Assembly (NCBI RefSeq): GCF_030812875.1
Contig: NZ_JAUSTN010000003.1
Span: 62,001-126,000 of the forward strand
From: Peptoniphilus_B koenoeneniae
Lineage (GTDB): Bacteria > Bacillota > Clostridia > Tissierellales > Peptoniphilaceae
Length of the DNA: 64,000 nt
Direction of reading: 5' to 3'
The position numbers and the translations under genes were made by a program. The number at the start of each line of letters is the position of its first letter. The stretch's first letter is position 1. Shown in pieces: positions 1 to 8,312 of the stretch. Under the pieces are notes generated by a model. The model had not been told where the DNA came from. It saw only the letters and a list, made by a program, of their open reading frames with translations, and did not search any database.

Positions 1-1
1 A

Positions 2-232
2 GACTCGGAAATTGAACTTAGCAAAAATGAATATAAAATACTTTCAATTTTATTTTCCAACCCAAATAGGGTTGTTACTAGAAGAGAAATTATTGAAGAC
101 CTCTGGGATTCTCAAGAATTTATTGACGATAACACTTTAACTGTAAATATTAATAGGCTTAGAAAAAAATTAAAGGCTAATGGAATTAATGACTTTATTG
201 AAACTAAAGTTGGTTTAGGTTATAAAATATGA
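2..232 (+). CDS. OmpR-family response regulator, C-terminal part (BceR-like)
   Basis: The window opens inside this gene. The 76 visible residues form a winged-helix trans_reg_C domain: a helix reading SKNEYKILSILF, the turn region RREIIEDLW, the recognition helix DNTLTVNINRLRKKL and the final wing GLGYKI. The receiver domain lies upstream of the window. The stop codon overlaps the start of the kinase gene (ATGA), so the two are translationally coupled. Followed by a BceS-type kinase and a BceAB-type transporter, it is most likely the activator of that transporter. Confidence 0.85.
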   Translation, partial: DSEIELSKNEYKILSILFSNPNRVVTRREIIEDLWDSQEFIDDNTLTVNINRLRKKLKANGINDFIETKVGLGYKI

Positions 233-1173
233 TTTTTTTTAAATTAAATAAATCCCACTTTTTATTTTTTATTTTAAATGCTTTTCTTCTCTACATTTTC
301 TTCGTTGCTTTTAAATATAACTTGTGGGACCTATTTTACATCTTACTTGTTGAATTTATATTTTTACTTATTTTTTCTATTTTTAAGTATAAAAAATATA
401 AAAATTATTTAGAGAAAATTAAAAAATATAATGATAGTCTTATAAGTTTTGAAGATTTTTACCAAAGTCCCAGTGATTTATACGTCTATGATTATTTAAA
501 AAGGATTTATAGGCAAGTTGCAGAAACTAAAAGAGAAAATGAAGTTTTTAAGAAAAATTTTAAGGACTATATTAATTTGTGGACTCATGAAATTAAAACG
601 CCCATCTTTGCCCTTAAACTTTTAAATGAAAATAATTTTGAAAGTAAAAAAGAAATTGATAAGCTGGAAAATTTAGTTGACCAGGTCTTAACTTATGCAA
701 GACTTGAGAAAAGTGATTTTGATTATAAATTTAACTTTTTAAATCTTAAAGATCTTGTCCTCCAAGTAATAAAGGCTAAGAAAAATCTTTTTATAGAAAA
801 AAATCTTTCTCTTGAAATTAATATTCCTGAATCCTTAGAAGTTTTAAGTGATTTTAGATTTTTAAAGTTTGTCCTTGAACAGATTATTTTAAATTCCATT
901 AAATATACTAATCTTGGTGGAATAAAAATTACTTTTAATGAAAATTTTATTGAAATAAAAGATACAGGAATTGGAATAAAAAAGCAGGATCTAGATAGAA
1001 TTACAGATTTTGGTTACAGGGGAGAAAATAATCCCCTTGCCTCTTCTACAGGTCTTGGTTTATATTTAGTTAAAAATATTTTAGACAATTTAGGACATAA
1101 GTTTAAGATTCTTTCCAATGAAGATGGAACAAATTTTATAATTTATTTTGAAACTTACAAAAATGTAAGATAA
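229..1173 (+). CDS. BceS-like intramembrane-sensing histidine kinase
   Basis: This 314-residue sensor kinase has two N-terminal membrane helices (about residues 10-30 and 34-53) with only a few residues between them outside the cell. That is the layout of intramembrane-sensing kinases, which read the state of a partner BceAB transporter and not a ligand directly. The H-box is WTHEIKTP with His120. The N-box (LEQIILNSIKYT), G1 (DTGIGI) and G2 (STGLGLYL) follow, so the ATPase domain is complete. It overlaps the response regulator by 4 bases and is followed by an ABC ATPase and FtsX-like permease. In this family the system senses and resists cell-wall-active peptides such as bacitracin; the actual inducer here is unknown. 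Confidence 0.88.
   Translation: MIFFKLNKSHFLFFILNAFLLYIFFVAFKYNLWDLFYILLVEFIFLLIFSIFKYKKYKNYLEKIKKYNDSLISFEDFYQSPSDLYVYDYLKRIYRQVAETKRENEVFKKNFKDYINLWTHEIKTPIFALKLLNENNFESKKEIDKLENLVDQVLTYARLEKSDFDYKFNFLNLKDLVLQVIKAKKNLFIEKNLSLEINIPESLEVLSDFRFLKFVLEQIILNSIKYTNLGGIKITFNENFIEIKDTGIGIKKQDLDRITDFGYRGENNPLASSTGLGLYLVKNILDNLGHKFKILSNEDGTNFIIYFETYKNVR
1155..1168. promoter_or_regulatory. candidate BceR-type operator
   Basis: TTACA-N4-TGTAA, a perfect inverted repeat at the 3' end of the kinase gene, about 70 bases upstream of the ABC ATPase start. A further TGTAA follows at 1175-1179. The spacing matches the TNACA-N4-TGTAA consensus known for BceR-type regulators. Confidence 0.55.
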
Positions 1174-1188
1174 ATGTAAGTTTAAATT

Positions 1189-1210
1189 AGGGAGTTTTCT
1201 CCCTTTTTTT
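1189..1210 (+). terminator. intrinsic terminator after the kinase gene
   Basis: A six-base-pair stem (AGGGAG / CTCCCT) with a TTTT loop is followed by seven T. It separates the regulator genes from the transporter genes, which suggests the transporter has its own induced promoter or is reached by read-through. Confidence 0.7.
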
Positions 1211-1235
1211 ATTACAATAATTATAGGTGATAAAA

Positions 1236-1991
1236 ATGCTTAAACTTATTAATGTTAAAAAAACTTATACTTCTCTTTTAAGCTCCAACAATGTTGAGGC
1301 TTTAAGGGGTGTAAATTTTACTATGAATGATGGGGAATTTATTTCCATTATGGGAGAGTCCGGCAGCGGAAAATCAACTCTTTTAAATATTATTTCAACT
1401 ATTGACGATCAAAATGAGGGACAGGTAATTTTAAATGACTTAAATCTTGAAACTTTATCTAAAAGTCAAAAAGCTATTTTTAGAAGAGAAAATTTAGGTT
1501 TTGTTTTTCAAAACTTTAATCTCCTTGATACTATGACTGTTAGGGAAAATATTGCCCTGCCCCTTGTTTTATCTCAAGAAAAGAAGGAAGAAATTGACAG
1601 AAAAGTTTTAAATGCTGCAGGTTCTTTAAATATAATAGATCTTTTAGACAAGTATCCCTTTGAACTTTCTGGTGGACAAAATCAAAGAGTTGCTGCTGCA
1701 AGAGCTATTGTAAATGAACCGGATCTTCTTCTTTGTGATGAACCAACAGGTCAACTTGATTCAAAAAATTCTTTGGAATTTCTTGAACTTTTAAAAAAAC
1801 TAAATAGATTTATATCAATTATTATGGTTACCCACTCAGCCTTTGCAGCTTCAAAATCAAATCGTGTTTTATTTATTAAAGACGGAATAATTATCCATGA
1901 TATTTATAAGGGTGATTTAAGTGAAGAGGAATTTTACAAGAGAATTGTAAGATCTCAATCCATGATATTAGGTGGACAAAATGATTTTTAA
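1236..1991 (+). CDS. ABC transporter ATP-binding protein, BceA-like
   Basis: A 251-residue ATPase of the MacB/LolD/BceA class. Walker A is GESGSGKST (residues 40-48), the Q-loop lies in FVFQNFN, the signature is LSGGQ (144-148) and Walker B is LLLCDEPTG (about 164-172). I start it at ATG 1236. An in-frame GTG at 1227 lies inside the ribosome binding site AGGTGA, so it is unlikely to be used. It overlaps the permease gene by 11 bases. With the permease it should form a BceAB-type complex that frees cell-wall precursors from antimicrobial peptides and signals to the kinase. Confidence 0.88.
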   Translation: MLKLINVKKTYTSLLSSNNVEALRGVNFTMNDGEFISIMGESGSGKSTLLNIISTIDDQNEGQVILNDLNLETLSKSQKAIFRRENLGFVFQNFNLLDTMTVRENIALPLVLSQEKKEEIDRKVLNAAGSLNIIDLLDKYPFELSGGQNQRVAAARAIVNEPDLLLCDEPTGQLDSKNSLEFLELLKKLNRFISIIMVTHSAFAASKSNRVLFIKDGIIIHDIYKGDLSEEEFYKRIVRSQSMILGGQNDF

Positions 1992-3645
1992 AACTTATTT
2001 CAATCTTTCAAAAAATATATTAAAGAGAAATAAAAATCTCTATATTCCCTATATTCTTACAGGAATTTTTATTGTAGTGATTGCATTTTTTATGGATTAT
2101 TTTGCAAGCTCATCTTTTATTACTAAGCTTAGGGGTGGAAGGACCATATCCTCTACTTTCACTTTTGGTTTTTTTACTATTTGTATTTTTTCTTTAATTT
2201 TTTTATCTTACACAAATAATTTTATTATTAAAAATAGATTTAAAGAACTGGGAGTCTTTTCGATTTTAGGCTTTATGCCCAAGGATTTAATTTTTATAGA
2301 GCTTATTTTAACCCTTATAAACTATTTTATAATTGTTTTTTTAGGTATAATTTTTGGGACTTTGCTTTCAAAATTATTTTTTATGTTTGTAAATACAAGC
2401 CTTGATATGGGAGGAACCTATTCTTTTGAACTTACTCCCCTTCTTTTAACGGCTTTTGCCTTTTCCTTAATATTTTTAATAATTTTACTTTTAAATTTAT
2501 TTAAAATTATAAGATTTAATCCTAAAAAAATTATTGAGCAAAAATCCATAGGTGAACTTACTGCAAAAAATTCAAAATTTTTAACTTTCTTAGGAATATT
2601 TTTAATGCTGGGAGGATATATAATTGCAAATTTAAATTTAAATCCTCTGGATTCCTTACCTTACTTTTTTCTTGCTGTTATTATGGTAATTTTCGGAACC
2701 TTTCTTCTTTTTTCTCAGGGTCTTATATTTTTCTTTAAAAACTTAAAGAAAAGGGAAGATTTTTTCTATAAAAAGAAAAATTTTATCTATATTTCTCAAA
2801 TGATTTACAGAATAAAATCAAATTCCAAGGGTCTTGCTTCCATTTGCATTTTACTTACCATGGCAATTATTACCATTGCTTTTTCTTTAGGCCTTTTGAA
2901 TTTTAAAAATCAAGTTATGAATAGGATTGACAAGGATGTAACTTTTACCTTTGTTCCAAATAAAAATTTCAATAAAGAAAAAACTATAAAAGATCTTAAA
3001 AATTTCCTTAAAGAAAATAATATAGAAATTCTCCAGGAAAAAATTTCTATAAAAAAAGTTAATTATTCTAAAGATGGTAAAAAAGAAATTGATGGAATTT
3101 TTTATGAATTTAATTTAAAAAATAAGGAAGATTATAAAATTTTAAGAAATTTATCCAGTGACTTTTCAAAAAATATTTTAAAGGGTGTTGAATTATTTTC
3201 TTATTCTTCAAAATATGAAATGAACAGGGCGTTTTTCTACCAAAGCGGTGGCCTTTTATATATAGGTTTTTTATTATCCATAATTTTCTTTGCTGCAAGC
3301 ATTATGGTTATGTATTACAAGCAAGTTTCTGAAGGTCTTGAGGATAAGAAAAATTATGACATTTTAAGAAAAGTGGGCATGACTAAGGAAGAAATTAAAT
3401 CCGGTATCAATTCTCAGGTTAAAAGCATCTTTATGCTTCCTTTAATAGTTGCCATTTGTCATTCCTTTGGTTCTCTTAAAATTGTTAATGGAATTTTTAA
3501 TACAATTTTTGATTATTCCCATTTAGAAAGCGGTATTTACCTAAAAAGTCTTTTAATAATTTTATTTTTATCCATCCTCGTTTATATTTTCTCTTATAGA
3601 TTAACTTCAAATGTTTACTACAAAAATATTAGAGAAAAAATTTAA
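1981..3645 (+). CDS. FtsX-like ABC permease, BceB-like (short form)
   Basis: A 554-residue integral membrane protein starting at ATG 1981; the ribosome binding site AGGTGG sits just upstream inside the ATPase gene. I count about ten hydrophobic segments: one near the N terminus, a group of three at about 55-165, two more by residue 250, one at about 285-310 just before the soluble loop, and three near the C terminus. The soluble stretch between roughly residues 308 and 405 fits the extracellular domain of BceB, but it is only about 100 residues; BceB proteins usually have about 200 there and are about 650 residues long. The shortened loop may mean a different or narrower peptide substrate. 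It ends the Bce module. Confidence 0.82.
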   Translation: MIFKTYFNLSKNILKRNKNLYIPYILTGIFIVVIAFFMDYFASSSFITKLRGGRTISSTFTFGFFTICIFSLIFLSYTNNFIIKNRFKELGVFSILGFMPKDLIFIELILTLINYFIIVFLGIIFGTLLSKLFFMFVNTSLDMGGTYSFELTPLLLTAFAFSLIFLIILLLNLFKIIRFNPKKIIEQKSIGELTAKNSKFLTFLGIFLMLGGYIIANLNLNPLDSLPYFFLAVIMVIFGTFLLFSQGLIFFFKNLKKREDFFYKKKNFIYISQMIYRIKSNSKGLASICILLTMAIITIAFSLGLLNFKNQVMNRIDKDVTFTFVPNKNFNKEKTIKDLKNFLKENNIEILQEKISIKKVNYSKDGKKEIDGIFYEFNLKNKEDYKILRNLSSDFSKNILKGVELFSYSSKYEMNRAFFYQSGGLLYIGFLLSIIFFAASIMVMYYKQVSEGLEDKKNYDILRKVGMTKEEIKSGINSQVKSIFMLPLIVAICHSFGSLKIVNGIFNTIFDYSHLESGIYLKSLLIILFLSILVYIFSYRLTSNVYYKNIREKI

Positions 3646-3700
3646 TAATAATAAATTTTTATTTTTTACTTTAATATTTTAATTAAAAATCCTATACTTA

Positions 3701-3736
3701 AAACTCTCTTTTGCTTATAAAAAGAGAGTTTTTTTT
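3701..3736 (+). terminator. intrinsic terminator after the BceB-like gene
   Basis: AAACTCTCTTTT pairs with AAAAGAGAGTTT across a six-base loop, followed by a T-rich run. Confidence 0.85.
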
Positions 3737-3750
3737 AATTTTTTTTGCAT

Positions 3751-3820
3751 TTCACAATAAATTCACCAATTGTAAAGAAAATTTACATTGAAACTAAATT
3801 TATATTACATTTATTTGACA
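3751..3820 (+). promoter_or_regulatory. candidate Pho-box array upstream of pstS
   Basis: Five TTNAC(A/C) hexamers lie on the plus strand at 3751 (TTCACA), 3762 (TTCACC), 3782 (TTTACA), 3804 (ATTACA) and 3815 (TTGACA). Two pairs are spaced exactly 11 bases, one helical turn, and the middle spacings are close to two turns. This resembles PhoP-binding arrays (TT(A/C/T)ACA repeats) of Gram-positive pst operons. A TATAAT at 3830-3835 follows as a likely -10. In AT-rich DNA single hexamers mean little; the regular phasing is the argument. Confidence 0.45.
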
Positions 3821-3868
3821 ATTGTTTTTTATAATCTACTTACATCAAATAAGAAAGGTGATAAAAAA

Positions 3869-4810
3869 ATGAAATTAAAAAAATTAGCTGCAATTACTTT
3901 GTCTTTGTTAATGATAGGCTCAATTGCCACAGGTTGTGGTAAAAAAGAAAATAAACCTGCAAATACAAATTCAAAGCCAGCCAACACAGAACAAAAAAAT
4001 GACAAAAAAGATAGCGAAAAGAAAACCTCTGATATCTCAGGTTCTTTAACTGCTTCAGGTTCATCAGCTCTTCTTCCTTTATGCCAAGATGCTGCTGACA
4101 AATTTAAAGAATCTTATCCTAACATTTCAGTTACTTTAAATGCCGGCGGTTCAGGTACAGGACTTAAACAAGTTGCTGATGGATCTGTAGACATTGGAAA
4201 CTCAGATGTTTTTGCTGAAGAAAAACTTGATGCTGCAGTTGCTAAAGATCTTGTTGACCACAAGGTATGTACTATTACTATGGCTCCTATTGTTAACAAC
4301 GACATAGCAAGTCAAGTAAAAGACTTAACTAAACAACAACTTATTGACGTCTTCACAGGAAAGATTGCAAATTGGAAAGAACTTGGAGGACCTGATGAAA
4401 AGATTCTTCTTGTAACAAGACCTGACTCTTCAGGTACAAGAGCTTTATTTACAAAATACGCTTTAGATGGAAATCAAGAAAGCTCAACAGCTTCTTATCT
4501 TGAAACTGATAACTCTGGAGAACTTCTTGAAACTGTAAAGACAAACAAGGGTGCTATAGGATATGTTGCTCTTTCATATCTTGTAAATAACAAAGATGTT
4601 GCTCCAATTTCTATTGACGGTGTTGCACCAACTCTTGAAAACACTTACTCAGGTGAATATCCAGTTTGGGGATATGAACACATGTATACAAAAGGTGAAC
4701 CAAGTGAAGCTGCTAAAGCTTTCATAGACTTCATGATGAGTGATGATTATGCTCAAAACATGGAAGCTCAAGGCTACGGCGTTGCTTCAAAAATGAAAGT
4801 TGATCGTTAA
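3869..4810 (+). CDS. pstS: phosphate ABC transporter substrate-binding lipoprotein PstS
   Basis: A 313-residue lipoprotein. The signal peptide ends in GSIATGC with the acylated cysteine at position 23, followed by a Lys/Asn/Ser-rich linker to about residue 55. The phosphate-binding fold shows SGSSALLPL, NAGGSGTG and RPDSSGTR, the loops that bind the anion in this family. I start at ATG 3869 because AAAGGTGAT lies at the right distance and the signal peptide then begins properly; longer in-frame starts have neither. It captures phosphate outside the membrane for PstCA. A hairpin directly downstream may let it be made in excess over the permeases. Confidence 0.95.
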   Translation: MKLKKLAAITLSLLMIGSIATGCGKKENKPANTNSKPANTEQKNDKKDSEKKTSDISGSLTASGSSALLPLCQDAADKFKESYPNISVTLNAGGSGTGLKQVADGSVDIGNSDVFAEEKLDAAVAKDLVDHKVCTITMAPIVNNDIASQVKDLTKQQLIDVFTGKIANWKELGGPDEKILLVTRPDSSGTRALFTKYALDGNQESSTASYLETDNSGELLETVKTNKGAIGYVALSYLVNNKDVAPISIDGVAPTLENTYSGEYPVWGYEHMYTKGEPSEAAKAFIDFMMSDDYAQNMEAQGYGVASKMKVDR

Positions 4811-4821
4811 TTATTTTAACA

Positions 4822-4856
4822 AATAAAGGGCAGTTTAGGCTGCCCTTATTTTTTAG
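4822..4856 (+). terminator. hairpin between pstS and pstC
   Basis: AATAAAGGGCAG pairs with CTGCCCTTATT around a TTTAGG loop, with a short T run. It sits just before the pstC ribosome binding site. It is probably a leaky terminator or a stabiliser of the pstS 3' end, since pstC has no other visible promoter. Confidence 0.6.
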
Positions 4857-4864
4857 GAGATTTT

Positions 4865-5848
4865 ATGAATAAAAAAGAAAACACAAAAACTTTGGATATT
4901 AACAAATATGAAGAAAATTTCAAAGCTAAAAAAGAATCTCTGTACTATGATAGGAAAATGAAAAATAAAAAGGAAATATCTTGGCAATTTATAATATTTC
5001 TCTCAGGAATATTTGTAATAAGTCTTACAATAGCCATAGGTGCTTTTTTAATTTATAAGGGCTCTTATACTTTTTTAGGCCTAGGCCACAGCCTTTCTGA
5101 ATTTTTATTTTCTTCTGAATTTAAACCTGCTGATTCTGCTAACGCACCTAAGGGTTTAATAGGTTCTTGGGCTTTTATTTCAGGCTCTCTTTTAACTTGC
5201 GGTCTTGCCCTTTTGATTTCAACTCCCTTTAGTCTTGCTGCTGCAATTTTTATGACTGAAATAGCTCCTAAGTTTGGAAAAAAAGTATTTCAACCAGCAG
5301 TTGAAATTTTTGTAGGTATACCTTCTATTGTTTACGGCTGGACAGGTCTTACAATTCTTGTTCCCTTTATAAGAGATACTTTTAATCTTGGCTACGGAAA
5401 CACTATTTTTACTGCCGCTCTTGTACTTTCAATAATGATTTTTCCATCTATTACAAGCGTCGCTTCCGATGCAATAAAAAGTGTTCCTAAATTTTATAGA
5501 GAGGGCTCTTTTGCTCTTGGAGCTACAAGATGGCAAACAATTTATAAGGTTGTAGTTCCTGCTGCTATGAGCGGAATTATAACTGGAGTTATTTTAGGCC
5601 TTGCAAGAGCTTTTGGAGAAGCCTTGGCAGTTGCAATGGTAATAGGAAAAACAAGAACAGTGCCTAAATCTCTTTTTGATTCAGGTTCAACTCTTACTTC
5701 CATTATTGCATCAAACATGGGAAATACTTTTGATGGGACTGAATATAACTCAGTTCTTTGGTCTATGGCCCTACTCCTATTTTTAATATCACTCTTATTT
5801 ATATTTTTAATTCACTTAGTTGGTAAGAAAGGAAATCAATATGAATAG
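4865..5848 (+). CDS. pstC: phosphate ABC transporter permease PstC
   Basis: A 327-residue permease with an N-terminal cytoplasmic stretch of about 45 residues and six membrane helices. The coupling loop that contacts the ATPase reads ALGATRWQTIYKVVVPAAMSGI, followed by LGLARAFGEALAV, typical of PstC. The ribosome binding site is TAGGAGA. It overlaps pstA by 8 bases (ATGAATAG). It needs an ATPase, PstB, which is not encoded next to it. Confidence 0.94.
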   Translation: MNKKENTKTLDINKYEENFKAKKESLYYDRKMKNKKEISWQFIIFLSGIFVISLTIAIGAFLIYKGSYTFLGLGHSLSEFLFSSEFKPADSANAPKGLIGSWAFISGSLLTCGLALLISTPFSLAAAIFMTEIAPKFGKKVFQPAVEIFVGIPSIVYGWTGLTILVPFIRDTFNLGYGNTIFTAALVLSIMIFPSITSVASDAIKSVPKFYREGSFALGATRWQTIYKVVVPAAMSGIITGVILGLARAFGEALAVAMVIGKTRTVPKSLFDSGSTLTSIIASNMGNTFDGTEYNSVLWSMALLLFLISLLFIFLIHLVGKKGNQYE

Positions 5849-6722
5849 ATACAAAAGATCAAAAGCTGTAGACAATTTTATGACAGGAGTATTTTATTTA
5901 GTTGCAGGATTTTTTCTCCTTTTACTTTTAGTATTTGCTCTTTATGTAATTATAAAAGGCTTTTCAGGTGCAAGTAAAGAAATGTTTACCTTTTCAAGAA
6001 AGGGAATAATGAATCAATTTTTTAATACTATTTATTTAGTATTCCTAGCTCTTTTATTTTCCTGTCCTATTGGAATAGGTGCTGGCATATATTTAAGTCA
6101 ATATGCAAAGCCTGGCAAATTAACTTCCGCAATACAAATGAGTATAGAAACTCTTTCTTCTCTACCTTCAATTATTGTAGGTCTTTTCGGATATTTGGTA
6201 TTTATACTAATGACTGGTATGAAATGGAATCTTTTTGCAGGAGCTCTTGCTTGTAGTATTTTATGTCTTCCTCTTATAACTTCAACTGTCTTTGACGCAC
6301 TAAAAGCCCTGCCTGAGCATTATGCTTTAGGTTCTTATGGCCTTGGTGCAACAAAAAGACAAACCATAGTAAGAGTATTAATTCCCGCTTGTACTTCAAG
6401 AATTATGACAGGAGTAATCCTTGCTGCAGGAAGATGTTTCGGTGAAGCTGCAGCTTTATTGTATACGGCAGGAATGAGTACTGATATAAATTGGTACAAT
6501 TGGAATATAACTTCTCCAACTTGTCCACTAAATCCTTTTAGACCAGGAGAAACTCTTTCTCTTCACATTTGGGCTTCTTTCTCGGAGTCAACTGCTTTAA
6601 ATGCTAAAGATATTGCAAACTTATCATCAGCTATTCTTATGCTTTTGGTCCTAACTTTTAACTTAGGAGTTAGGGTAATGGCAAGCAACATAGATAAAAA
6701 AGCCTTAGGAAAAACAAAGTAA
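5841..6722 (+). CDS. pstA: phosphate ABC transporter permease PstA
   Basis: A 293-residue permease starting at ATG 5841, preceded by AAGAAAGGAAA. An in-frame TTG 21 bases upstream has no ribosome binding site. Six membrane helices are visible. The coupling loop is YGLGATKRQTIVRVLIPACTSRI and the PstA-type segment AAGRCFGEAAALLYTAG follows. In most genomes pstB and phoU come next; here a terminator ends the operon after pstA, so the ATPase must come from another locus. Confidence 0.94.
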   Translation: MNRYKRSKAVDNFMTGVFYLVAGFFLLLLLVFALYVIIKGFSGASKEMFTFSRKGIMNQFFNTIYLVFLALLFSCPIGIGAGIYLSQYAKPGKLTSAIQMSIETLSSLPSIIVGLFGYLVFILMTGMKWNLFAGALACSILCLPLITSTVFDALKALPEHYALGSYGLGATKRQTIVRVLIPACTSRIMTGVILAAGRCFGEAAALLYTAGMSTDINWYNWNITSPTCPLNPFRPGETLSLHIWASFSESTALNAKDIANLSSAILMLLVLTFNLGVRVMASNIDKKALGKTK

Positions 6723-6735
6723 TTGCAAATTTTAT

Positions 6736-6766
6736 AAAGAAGTCGCTTATGCTGACTTCTTTTTTT
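6736..6766 (+). terminator. intrinsic terminator ending pstSCA
   Basis: AAGAAGTC pairs with GACTTCTT across GCTTATGCT, followed by eight T. Confidence 0.85.
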
Positions 6767-6792
6767 GTTATAATTTATTGGGAGGTAATATT

Positions 6793-7338
6793 ATGTATAT
6801 AAGAAAAGCTTTAGGAAAAGATTTAGAGAGAATTGAAGAAATTTATGATGCTATTTTAAAAGATACGGAAGACGGTCTTATACATACAAATTGGCAAAGA
6901 GGTGTTTATCCCACAAGAAAAACAGCAGAAGAAGGAATTGAAAAAAAAGAACTCTTTGTTTTAATTGACAGAGAAAAAATCCTTGGAGCTGCAAAAATAA
7001 ATCAAGAACAAGTGCCGGAATATAAAAATGCCTCTTGGGAATATGACGTTGCTGATAATTTAATTATGGTCATTCACACTCTTACAATAGACCCTAAATT
7101 TAAAAATAGGGGTTGTGGAAAGTATTTAATGAATTTTTATGAAGACTATGCTTTAATTCACGGTGCCCCCTATCTTAGAATGGACACTGTTGAAACAAAT
7201 ATTGATGCTTTAAGTTTTTATAAAAAATTGGGCTTTAAAAATGTGGGAACAGTATCTTGTACCTTTAACGGAATTCCCAACACAAACCTTGTCTGCCTTG
7301 AAAAATCTTTAGTAAAAACAAACAAGGAAGCTGAATAA
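6793..7338 (+). CDS. GNAT-family N-acetyltransferase
   Basis: A 181-residue single-domain acetyltransferase. The acetyl-CoA pyrophosphate loop is KNRGCGKYLM (about residues 107-116), preceded by the strand IHTLTIDP, and the C-terminal part has the usual ALSFYKKLGFKNVG motif. ATG 6793 is chosen because GGGAGGT lies just upstream. The substrate cannot be told from sequence. It appears to be a single-gene unit with a promoter in the short gap after the pst terminator and its own terminator. Confidence 0.85.
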   Translation: MYIRKALGKDLERIEEIYDAILKDTEDGLIHTNWQRGVYPTRKTAEEGIEKKELFVLIDREKILGAAKINQEQVPEYKNASWEYDVADNLIMVIHTLTIDPKFKNRGCGKYLMNFYEDYALIHGAPYLRMDTVETNIDALSFYKKLGFKNVGTVSCTFNGIPNTNLVCLEKSLVKTNKEAE

Positions 7339-7350
7339 GCTTCCTTTTAT
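7324..7350 (+). terminator. terminator overlapping the end of the GNAT gene
   Basis: AAGGAAGCT pairs with AAGCTTCCTT, then TTTTATATTTTATT. The hairpin includes the last codons of the gene and reaches the 3' end of the convergent MerR gene. Confidence 0.7.
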
Positions 7351-8204
7351 ATTTTATTCTTACTTTTTAAAAATTTTTCATTGGCTATCAAAATTTTTTC
7401 ATAAAATTCATTATATGATTTACTCAATTTTCTCATTGCTGGAATAAAAATTTCATAATAACCTGATTTTTTATTAAATTCTTTAAAAGTATCCATAAGT
7501 TTTTTTTCCTTTGAATTTTTATACTCTAAAGAATTTTTATAATCCTCGTAAATTTTTAAAACTTCTTTATTTTCATTAAGAAATTCTTCCGAATTTTCTA
7601 TTGCCGACTTATAATTTTCCAAACTTTTTTTAATTTGATCCTTTGAAATGTCCTTTGAAATAAAATTCATATACTCTTTAAGGTCTTCAGGGATTTTTAT
7701 TTCTTCCATGGAATCTAAAAAATCTATAAGAGTATAAAAGGCTTCTTTTTCTTCTTCACTTTCTATTTTTTCATTTAAAAATTGGCCAAAATATAATTTT
7801 AAATAATCTCCATAGTAGCCTGGAAAAAGTTTCGTCAACTTATCTATTATTTTTTCTCTTGCGGAAATTCCTTCAATTTCTTTTTTAAAATCTAAGATTG
7901 AATCCTGACTTTCTAATTTTGAAATAATTTCCTTTTTTCTCAAATCATTTTTTATTTCAAGTTCTCTTTCAACGGCAATTTTTCGTAAAATATTTTTGTC
8001 CCCTTGTAAAATTTTTTGAATTTCAGTTACAGAAAAATCTAAATCCCTAAAATATTTTATCTTTACTAACTTTTCCTGGTCTTCTTTTGAAAAATTCCTA
8101 TATCCGTTGTCTAAAATTTCAGGTTTTATTAAATTTTTTTCAATGTAATATTCAATGGCCTTTCTTGTTAATTCTGTCTTCTTTGCAATTTCATTTATTA
8201 ACAT
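7347..8204 (-). CDS. MerR-family transcriptional regulator
   Basis: A 285-residue regulator. Residues 1-70 form the MerR winged HTH (INEIAKKTELTRKAIEYYIEKNLI, NGYRNFSKEDQEKL, LDFSVTEIQKIL). A charged helical region follows at about 75-115, the usual dimerisation coil, and then about 170 residues with no motif I recognise. No metal-binding cysteine cluster and no GyrI-like drug-binding motif is visible, so the effector is unknown. Its own promoter has the long spacer typical of MerR control, which suggests autoregulation. No target gene stands divergently beside it. Confidence 0.85.
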   Translation of the reverse strand: MLINEIAKKTELTRKAIEYYIEKNLIKPEILDNGYRNFSKEDQEKLVKIKYFRDLDFSVTEIQKILQGDKNILRKIAVERELEIKNDLRKKEIISKLESQDSILDFKKEIEGISAREKIIDKLTKLFPGYYGDYLKLYFGQFLNEKIESEEEKEAFYTLIDFLDSMEEIKIPEDLKEYMNFISKDISKDQIKKSLENYKSAIENSEEFLNENKEVLKIYEDYKNSLEYKNSKEKKLMDTFKEFNKKSGYYEIFIPAMRKLSKSYNEFYEKILIANEKFLKSKNKI

Positions 8205-8223
8205 CTTATCCCTCCTTATTTTT

Positions 8224-8254
8224 ATATTAATCTCACACCTTAGGTAGAGGTCAA
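8224..8254 (-). promoter_or_regulatory. MerR-type promoter/operator of the regulator gene
   Basis: On the minus strand, TTGACC (8254-8249) and TAATAT (8229-8224) are separated by 19 bases. The spacer holds ACCT...AGGT, an imperfect dyad like MerR-family operators. A 19-base spacer is too long for normal polymerase and is the known target of MerR-type DNA distortion. Confidence 0.6.
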
Positions 8255-8265
8255 GAGTTTTTTAA

Positions 8266-8295
8266 TTAAAAAACAGTTGGTTTTTCCCAACTGTT
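8266..8295 (-). terminator. terminator of the degV / small membrane protein unit
   Basis: AACAGTTGG pairs with CCAACTGTT; read on the minus strand the hairpin is followed by six T. Confidence 0.8.
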
Positions 8296-8312
8296 CTAAT
8301 TTTTTATTTCTA

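Noticed and set aside
3815..3835. TTGACA and TATAAT upstream of pstS as one promoter
   Set aside because: Only 9 bases separate them, far too few for a sigma-A promoter. The TTGACA fits better as part of the phased repeat array.
7681..8204. MerR regulator as a drug- or metal-resistance switch
   Set aside because: No metal-binding cysteines, no GyrI-like domain and no adjacent efflux gene support this.
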